This document shows positions 58,116 through 64,000 of a DNA stretch of 64,000 nt, in pieces (positions within the stretch are counted from its first letter, which is position 1; each line of letters starts with the position of its first letter). Both the position numbers and the translations under genes were made by a program. The notes beneath the pieces were generated by a model, which saw nothing but the letters and a program-made list of their open reading frames with translations, was not told the DNA's origin and made no database searches. This stretch comes from Megachile rotundata (Eukaryota > Arthropoda > Insecta > Hymenoptera > Megachilidae), in NCBI RefSeq assembly GCF_050947335.1, contig NW_027473739.1:1-64000 (forward strand), in the 5' to 3' direction.

Positions 58116-61100
58116 TCATATAAGCATAATATGGCTAATAATATGAGTTAGATTGATAATAATAAGAGTAATAAGTATAGTAATTATCGTTCTACCGATC
58201 ATATAAGCATAATATGGCTAATAATGTGAGTTAGATTGATAATAATAAGAGTAAAAAGTATAGTAATTGTCGTTCTATCGATCATATAAGCATAATATGA
58301 CTAATAATATGAGTTAGATTGATAATAATAAGACTAAGGAGTATAGTAATTGTCGTTCTATCGATCATATAAGCATAATGTGGCTAATAATATGAGTTAG
58401 ATTGATAATAATAAGAGTAATAAGTATAGTAATTGTAGTTCTATCGATCATATAAGCATAATATGGCTAATAATATGAGTTAGATTGATAATAATAAGAG
58501 TATTAAGAATAGTAATTATCGTTCCACCGATCATACAAGCATAATGTGGCTAATAATATGAGTTAGATTGATAATAATAAGTGTAATAAGTATAGTAGTT
58601 ATCGTTCTACCGATCATATAAGCATAATATGGCTAATAATATGAGTTAGATTGATAATAATAAGAGTAAAAAGTATAGTAATTGTCGTTCTATCGATCAT
58701 ATAAGCATAATATGGCTAATAATATGAGTTAGATTGATAATAGTGAGTGTAATAAGTATAGTAATTGTCGTTCTGTCGATCATATAAGCATAGTATGGCT
58801 AATAATATGAGTTAGATTGATAATAGTGAGTGCAATAAGTATAGTAATTGTCGTTCTGTCGATCATATAAGCATAGTATGGCTAATAATATGAGTTCGAT
58901 TGATAATAATAAGAGTAATAAGTATAGTAATGGTAGTTCTATCGATCATATAAGCATAATATGGCTAATAATATGAGTTAGATTGATAATAATAAGAGTA
59001 ATGAGTATAGTAATTTTCGTTCTATCGATCATATAAGCATAAGATGGCAAATAATATGAGTTAGATTGATAATAATAAGAGTAATAAGTATAGTAATTGT
59101 CGTTCTACCGATCATATAAGCATAATATGGCTAATAATATGAGTTAGATTGATAATAATAAGACTAATAAGTATAGTAATTGTCGTTCTATCGACCATAT
59201 CTGCATAATATGGTTAATAATATGAGTTAGATTGATAATTGTGAGTGTAGTCAGTATAGTAATTGTCGTTCTGTCGATCATATAAGCATAGAATGGCTAA
59301 TAATATGAGTTCGATTGATAATAATAAGAGTAATAAGTATAGTAATTGTCGTTCTCTCGATCATATAAGCATAATATGGCTAATAATATGAGTTAGATTG
59401 ATAATAATAAGGCTAATAAGTATAGTAATTGTCGTTCTATCGATCATAAAAGCATAGTATGGCTAATAATATGAGTTAGATTGATAATAATAAGAGTAAT
59501 AAGTATATAAATTATCGTTCTACCGATCATATAAGCATAATATGGCTAATAATATGAGTTAGATTGATAATAATAAGAGTAAAAGGTATAGTAATTGTCG
59601 TTCTATCGATGATATAAGCATAATATGGCTAATAATATGAGTTAGATTGATAATAATAAGAGTAATGTGTATAGTAATTTTCGTTCTATCGATCATATAA
59701 GCATAAGATGGCAAATAATATGAGTTAGATTGATAATAATAAGAGTAATAAGTATAGTAATTGTCGTTCTATCGATCATATAAGCATAATATGGCTAACA
59801 ATGTGAGGTAGATTGATAATAATAAGACTAATAAGTATAGTAATTGTAGTTCTATCGATCATATAAGCATAATATGGCTAATAATATGAGTTCGATTGAT
59901 AAAAATAAGAGTAATAAGTATAGTAATTGTAGTTCTATCGATCATATAAGCATAATATGGCTAATAATATGAGTTAGATTGATAATAATAAGAGTAATGA
60001 GTATAGTAATTGTAGTTCTATCGATCCTATAAGCATAGTGTGGCTAATAATATGAGTTAGATTGATCGTAATAAGAGCAATAAGTATAGTAATTGCCGTT
60101 CTATCGATCATATAAGCATAATATGGCTAATAATATGAGTTAGATTGATAATAATAAGAGTAATAAGTATAGTAATTATCGTTCTACCGATCATATAAGC
60201 ATAATATGGCTAATAATGTGAGTTAGATTGATAATAATAAGAGTAAAAAGTATAGTAATTGTCGTTCTATCGATCATATAAGCATAATATGACTAATAAT
60301 ATGAGTTAGATTGATAATAATAAGACTAAGGAGTATAGTAATTGTCGTTCTATCGATCATATAAGCATAATGTGGCTAATAATATGAGTTAGATTGATAA
60401 TAATAAGAGTAATAAGTATAGTAATTGTAGTTCTATCGATCATATAAGCATAATATGGCTAATAATATGAGTTAGATTGATAATAATAAGAGTATTAAGA
60501 ATAGTAATTATCGTTCCACCGATCATACAAGCATAATGTGGCTAATAATATGAGTTAGATTGATAATAATAAGTGTAATAAGTATAGTAGTTATCGTTCT
60601 ACCGATCATATAAGCATAATATGGCTAATAATATGAGTTAGATTGATAATAATAAGAGTAAAAAGTATAGTAATTGTCGTTCTATCGATCATATAAGCAT
60701 AATATGGCTAATAATATGAGTTAGATTGATAATAGTGAGTGTAATAAGTATAGTAATTGTCGTTCTGTCGATCATATAAGCATAGTATGGCTAATAATAT
60801 GAGTTAGATTGATAATAGTGAGTGCAATAAGTATAGTAATTGTCGTTCTGTCGATCATATAAGCATAGTATGGCTAATAATATGAGTTCGATTGATAATA
60901 ATAAGAGTAATAAGTATAGTAATGGTAGTTCTATCGATCATATAAGCATAATATGGCTAATAATATGAGTTAGATTAATAATAATAAGAGTAATGAGTAT
61001 AGTAATTTTCGTTCTATCGATCATATAAGCATAAGATGGCAAATAATATGAGTTAGATTGATAATAATAAGAGTAATAAGTATAGTAATTGTCGTTCTAC

Positions 61101-62519
61101 CGATCATATAAGCATAATATGGCTAATAATATGAGTTAGATTGATAATAATAAGACTAATAAGTATAGTAATTGTCGTTCTATCGACCATATCTGCATAA
61201 TATGGTTAATAATATGAGTTAGATTGATAATTGTGAGTGTAGTCAGTATAGTAATTGTCGTTCTGTCGATCATATAAGCATAGAATGGCTAATAATATGA
61301 GTTCGATTGATAATAATAAGAGTAATAAGTATAGTAATTGTCGTTCTATCGATCATATAAGCATAATATGGCTAATAATATGAGTTAGATTGATAATAAT
61401 AAGGCTTATAAGTATAGTAATTGTCGTTCTATCGATCATAAAAGCATAGTATGGCTAATAATATGAGTTAGATTGATAATAATAAGAGTAATAAGTATAT
61501 AAATTATCGTTCTACCGATCATATAAGCATAATATGGCTAATAATATGAGTTAGATTGATAATAATAAGAGTAAAAGGTATAGTAATTGTCGTTCTATCG
61601 ATGATATAAGCATAATATGGCTAATAATATGAGTTAGATTGATAATAATAAGAGTAATGTGTATAGTAATTTTCGTTCTATCGATCATATAAGCATAAGA
61701 TGGCAAATAATATGAGTTAGATTGATAATAATAAGAGTAATAAGTATAGTAATTGTCGTTCTATCGATCATATAAGCATAATATGGCTAACAATGTGAGG
61801 TAGATTGATAATAATAAGACTAATAAGTATAGTAATTGTAGTTCTATCGATCATATAAGCATAATATGGCTAATAATATGAGTTCGATTGATAATAATAA
61901 GAGTAATAAGTATAGTAATTGTAGTTCTATCGATCATATAAGCATAATATGGCTAATAATATGAGTTAGATTGATAATAATAAGAGTAATGAGTATAGTA
62001 ATTGTAGTTCTATCGATCCTATAAGCATAATGTGGCTAATAATATGAGTTAGATTGATAATAATAAGAGCAATAAGTATAGTAATTGCCGTTCTATCGAT
62101 CATATAAGCATAATATGGCTAATAATATGAGTTAGATTGATAATAATAAGACTAATAAGTATAGTAATTGTCGTTCTATCGATCGTATAAGCATAATATG
62201 GCTAATAATATGAGTCAGATTGATAATAATAAGAGTAATAAGTATAGTAATTGTCGTTCTATCGATCATATAAGCATAGTGTGGCTAATAATATGAGTTA
62301 GATTGATCGTAATAAGAGCAATAAGTATAGTAATTGCCGTTCTATCGATCATAAAAGCATAGTATGGCTAATAATATGAGTTAGATTGATAATAATAAGA
62401 GTAATAAGTATAGTAATTGTCGTTCTATCGATCATATAAGCATAGTGTGGCTAATAATATGAGTTAGATTGATCGTAATAAGAGCAATAAGTATAGTAAT
62501 TGCCGTTCTATCGATCATA
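58116..62519. repeat. Block H copy 2, adjacent to the array edge
   Basis: This is the distant twin of 43673-48076. The AGTATATAAATTATC monomer recurs at 57518, 59510 and 61502, exactly 1,992 bp apart, so a 24-monomer unit is repeated here. One private change is GATAAAAATAAG near 59900. The match ends at 62520, where this copy continues with a further ATAAAAGC dimer instead of ATATAAGC. Confidence 0.9.
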
Positions 62520-62709
62520 AAAGCATAGTATGGCTAATAATATGAGTTAGATTGATAATAATAAGAGTAATAAGTATAGTAATTGTCGTTCTATCGATCA
62601 TATAAGCATAGTGTGGCTAATAATATGAGTTAGATTGATCGTAATAAGAGCAATAAGTATAGTAATTGCCGTTCTATCGATCATATAAGCATAATATGGC
62701 TAATAATAT
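62212..62709. repeat. 166-bp dimer repeated three times
   Basis: Six monomers alternate between two types. One is a standard monomer ending in CATAGTGTGG. The other begins GAGTTAGATTGATCGTAATAAG and carries ATTGCCG. The second type starts at 62295, 62461 and 62627, so the unit is 166 bp. A shorter version with two such monomers lies near 47853-48019 and another near 51172-51338. It is the only place I saw a clean small higher-order unit of two monomers. Confidence 0.9.
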
Positions 62710-62868
62710 GAGTTAGATTGATAATAATAAGAGTAATAAGTATAGTAATTGTCGTTCTACCGATCATATAAGCATAATATGGCTAATAATATGAGTTAGA
62801 TTGATAATAATAAGACTAATAAGTATAGTAATTGTCGTTCTATCGACCATATCTGCATAATATGGTTA

Positions 62869-62871
62869 ATG
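62869..62871. other. Satellite / LTR junction (insertion point)
   Basis: The last monomer starts at 62793 and follows the ACCATATCTGC type as far as ATATGGTTAA (its position 77). The LTR terminus TGTTTACGATC then begins at 62870. The T at 62870 fits both sides. If the element made the usual short BEL/Pao target-site duplication (about 5 bp), the left copy would be GTTAA at 62865-62869. The matching copy would lie beyond the right edge of the window. Confidence 0.8.
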
Positions 62872-62930
62872 TTTACGATCGACCCACGGGCGCAAGGGAC
62901 AGGGATCAGGAGGGCAATGGCAAAACACAT

Positions 62931-62958
62931 TTTATTGAATGTAATTAAGAAATTTATT
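62931..62958 (-). terminator. Two poly(A) signals of the LTR
   Basis: AATAAA occurs on the minus strand at 62953-62958 and again at 62931-62936, 61 to 83 bp before the LTR end. The second, in CAATAAAATG, lies where the R region would be expected if transcription starts about 25-30 bp past the TATA box. It is the likelier signal for 3'-end formation. Confidence 0.5.
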
Positions 62959-62963
62959 CGTAA

Positions 62964-62971
62964 CTTATATA
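62964..62971 (-). promoter_or_regulatory. TATA-like box of the LTR
   Basis: TATATAAG on the minus strand lies about 675 bp into the LTR, upstream of the two AATAAA signals. Its position suits an LTR core promoter. No transcription start can be placed from sequence alone. Confidence 0.55.
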
Positions 62972-63142
62972 AAGTATGTTTACAGCACCGGATTTCCAAT
63001 TCGAATGAATGGGCCACCAATACAACCGTTCCGAGTCGCACTCACACCAATGTCAAAATAAAAAGGATATTACTCCGAAAAATTAACTGATACCGCGCTA
63101 CAAAACCATAACTCTTGCCATCGAGTTTACTCAGGTTCTCGA

Positions 63143-63166
63143 CCTCGCAGGGCACCAGTTGCGAGG
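63143..63166. other. Small hairpin in the LTR
   Basis: CCTCGCA (63143-63149) and TGCGAGG (63160-63166) are perfect inverted repeats around a 10-nt spacer, within the U3 part of the LTR. It may form a stem-loop or be a protein-binding dyad, or have no role. Confidence 0.4.
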
Positions 63167-63373
63167 TTCACCTCAAAACATAACTGCGTGCCATTAGATC
63201 AATCAGCCAGGATCCAATGGTTACGCAGCAGAGTTAGGTGCACGAGAACCGAGTACCAAAAATTAATAAAAATAAAAAATTAATTTTCCATACGAGTCCA
63301 AGCAGCCAGGGACCGTCTACAATAACGTAAAATCAAATAGATACGAAAAGAAAAGTAGGTAAACACGAGCGAC

Positions 63374-63392
63374 TCGGATCGGTCGTATCCGA
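63374..63392. other. Second small dyad in the LTR
   Basis: TCGGAT (63374-63379) and ATCCGA (63387-63392) form 6-bp inverted arms with a 7-nt spacer in U3. Such a dyad could bind a dimeric factor, but the length is compatible with chance. Confidence 0.25.
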
Positions 63393-63519
63393 CCTTCCCA
63401 TTCTTCGATACCTGCTCCTCACCGCTCGGCGTCCTTATCAAGACTACCGTTCTCGACTCTTACCGTCGCGTTCACGCTCCCCCCTCCAATCGGTTCAGCC
63501 GTCCGATTCAAGAATTTCA

Positions 63520-63590
63520 AACGAAAAGATTTTAATTATTAAACAAACGATTTTAACTTTTAAACAAAACGATTTTAATGAAATGAATAT
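63520..63590. repeat. Short AT-rich degenerate repeats in U3
   Basis: Three imperfect units contain ACGATTTTAA or AAAGATTTTAA, each followed by an AT-rich run and AAAC. They are spaced roughly 20-24 bp apart near the start of the LTR (minus-strand sense). Short U3 repeats of this kind are common in LTRs; no specific factor can be named. Confidence 0.45.
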
Positions 63591-63619
63591 TAAATGAACA
63601 TTAATTTTTTAAAATAAAA

Positions 63620-63907
63620 TTAATTCGTTAATTGCGTTGGTAACAAATTCTCCCCCCCAGTGTCTGATGCGTTTGAATCAGCACTATTATCTACGGGTTG
63701 CAACGCAATTAACTTCGAAACGGGTCTAATCATTTTTCCTTTCGCTGTCTGAATTTCGGCTACTCGTACTCGTCCGTCCCGTCCTGGATACGTGGTGGTT
63801 ATAATCCCGCGTAGCCACACGTTTGTAGGTTGCTGGGAGTCAGCAACGAGTACCAGGTCACCTACTGCCTGCTCCTCACCGTAAACCGAACGTTTGAAGT
63901 TATTAAA
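63620..63907 (-). pseudogene. BEL/Pao pol C-terminal fragment (DUF5641-like domain)
   Basis: Open frame of 95 codons on the minus strand, ending in TAA at 63620-63622. It carries the hallmarks of the domain that follows integrase in BEL/Pao polyproteins (DUF5641): GDLVLVAD, then WLRGIITTTYPGRDG, VRVAEIQTAKG and RPVSKLIAL. These form the small beta-barrel-like pattern 'W-x-x-G ... YPGxDG-xVRV ... T-x-x-G ... RPVxKL'. The domain ends about 36 codons before the stop, and the tail is polar and low in complexity. The last codons read through the polypurine tract and about 26 bp into the LTR, as often seen in this superfamily. No Met start is expected because this is the end of a long polyprotein. 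Just upstream in frame are TAA (63908-63910) and TAG (63911-63913), so the visible frame is cut off from the rest of pol. I therefore call it a decayed or rearranged copy, although an assembly error or frameshift could also explain it. Recognition is from motif memory, not a search. Confidence 0.8.
63648..63658 (-). promoter_or_regulatory. Polypurine tract (plus-strand primer site)
   Basis: GGGGGGGAGAA on the minus strand lies two bases (TT) before the TGTTACC start of the LTR. LTR retrotransposons use such a purine run, left uncut by RNase H, to prime second-strand synthesis. Its place right at the 3' LTR boundary supports the LTR call. Here it is also coding, giving Gly-Gly-Glu-Asn near the end of pol. 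Confidence 0.8.
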
Positions 63908-64000
63908 TTACTAGTGCCGGCTTTACAAGCAATTTCGGCCTCAAAAAACAAGAACTTTGCAAGCAAAACCAACTTAGGCTCGCCTCCCTCACTATTTTCA
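63908..64000 (-). other. Unrecognised element-internal sequence at window edge
   Basis: In the frame of the pol fragment this stretch begins with two stops and does not resemble the expected upstream DUF5641 residues. In another minus-strand frame it is open from the window edge to about 63858, reading through KLVLLAKFLFFEAE and CKAGTSNLITS. It overlaps the pol fragment frame by about 50 bp. I do not recognise that peptide. It could be pol displaced by a frameshift, a different sequence joined by a deletion, or chance. Confidence 0.35.

Larger units (their letters stand above)
1..62870. repeat. 83-bp AT-rich satellite array, about 760 tandem monomers
   Basis: Head-to-tail monomers repeat every 83 bp across the whole stretch; GAGTTAG starts at 3, 86, 169 and 252. 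Numbering a monomer from GAGTTAG, landmarks are GATAATAATAAGAG (11-24), TAGTAATTG (34-42), ATCGAT (50-55), CATATAAGC (56-64) and ATAATATG twice (65-72, and 77 into the next monomer). The hand-derived consensus has 34 A, 29 T, 14 G and 6 C. Monomers differ at a few recurring positions, giving recognisable types, for example AGACTAA for AGAGTAA, TAGTGAGTG for TAATAAGAG, CCCGATCATACAAGC, ATTGCTCAT, ACCATATCTGC and AAGATGGCAAAT. No gene, RNA or transposon interrupts it. Such long AT-rich arrays are typical of centromeric or pericentromeric heterochromatin, but the sequence itself does not show which. It begins before the window and is cut on the right by an LTR. Confidence 0.98.
62870..63645 (-). 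mobile_element. 3' LTR of a BEL/Pao retrotransposon
   Basis: Read on the minus strand this 776-bp segment begins TGTTACC and ends GATCGTAAACA, so it has TG...CA ends with a short imperfect inverted repeat (TGTTAC/GTAAACA). One end abuts the satellite directly. The other abuts a polypurine tract and the end of a BEL/Pao pol frame, which identifies it as the 3' LTR of an element running right to left. A TATATAAG box (62964-62971) and two AATAAA signals (62953-62958 and 62931-62936) stand in the order expected for an LTR promoter and poly(A) region. U3 would be the long part to the right of the TATA box. Base composition is clearly less AT-rich than the satellite. The 5' LTR is outside the window, so LTR boundaries rest on the termini and context, not on an LTR-LTR alignment. 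Confidence 0.85.

Noticed and set aside
1..62870. CRISPR-like or clustered regulatory repeat array
   Set aside because: There are no unique spacers between conserved repeats. The whole 83-bp unit repeats, and the variation is recurring substitutions rather than spacers.
1..62870. Coding repeat protein (long repetitive ORF)
   Set aside because: Stops occur in every frame on both strands and the period is not a multiple of three.
1..62870. Telomeric repeat
   Set aside because: No TTAGG, TTAGGG or related short tandem motif is present; the unit is 83 bp.
62796..63041. Minus-strand open frame of 81 codons across the LTR end into the satellite
   Set aside because: It spans LTR U5/R and ends in satellite sequence, with no domain. 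It is a chance frame created by the insertion.
62869..63090. Plus-strand open frame of 73 codons starting at the satellite/LTR junction
   Set aside because: Its ATG is made by the junction itself and the rest lies antisense in the LTR. It has no recognisable domain and low-complexity basic content, so it is a chance frame.
63143..63166. tRNA or primer-binding-related structure
   Set aside because: Only a single 7-bp stem is present, with no cloverleaf. The primer-binding site should lie next to the 5' LTR, outside the window.
63411..63424. Evidence that the LTR contains a captured pol segment
   Set aside because: The match to pol is only 14 bases and the flanks do not align, so I list it only as a weak observation.

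Overview
This window is almost entirely one satellite DNA array from an animal genome. It is followed by one end of an LTR retrotransposon. No host protein-coding gene, rRNA or tRNA gene, CRISPR array or bacterial gene can be supported. The animal assignment rests on the right flank, which holds the C-terminal pol fragment (DUF5641-like domain) and the 3' LTR of a BEL/Pao element. That superfamily is restricted to metazoans and is especially common in insects. An insect is my best guess, but the species cannot be told from this sequence.

Bases 1-62,870 are an unbroken head-to-tail array of an 83-bp, very AT-rich monomer (20 G+C in the 83-base consensus I derived by eye). The first complete GAGTTAG monomer start is at 3 and the last at 62,793. 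The distance between them fits exactly 759 monomers once eight 58-bp short monomers (25 bp missing in each) and five tiny indels (-1, -2, -2, -3, +1) are counted. Eighty-three is not a multiple of three and each monomer carries a TGATAATAATAA stop cluster, so the array holds no meaningful open frame.

The array is a mosaic of multi-monomer block duplications rather than one fixed higher-order repeat. Copied blocks sit whole numbers of monomers apart: 32-mer spacing in 1-4,041; 31-mer spacing in 7,860-11,756; 22-24-mer spacing in 13-19 kb; a 21-mer spacing in 22.7-26.1 kb; a nearly 5-kb block at 28.9-33.8 kb copied to 35.5-40.5 kb; and a 4.4-kb block at 43.7-48.1 kb whose twin lies 14.4 kb away at 58.1-62.5 kb. 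Some monomer variants are confined to the left part (a GTCTGC type) or the right part (a GATCGTAATAAG type). This suggests successive local amplifications, with the youngest or most uniform part towards the right.

At 62,870 the last monomer is cut and a 776-bp LTR starts (62,870-63,645, minus strand, TG...CA ends, TATA-like box, two AATAAA signals). Next to it are a polypurine tract and the end of pol, which reads through the tract and stops inside the LTR. The satellite therefore probably does not end here. It appears to be interrupted by a BEL/Pao insertion whose 5' half lies beyond the window. The last 90 bases are not recognisable as pol in the expected frame.

I saw no novel protein or RNA system. 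The unusual content is the architecture of the satellite: its nested duplications, the deletion-derived 58-bp mini-monomers and the 166-bp dimer near the insertion.
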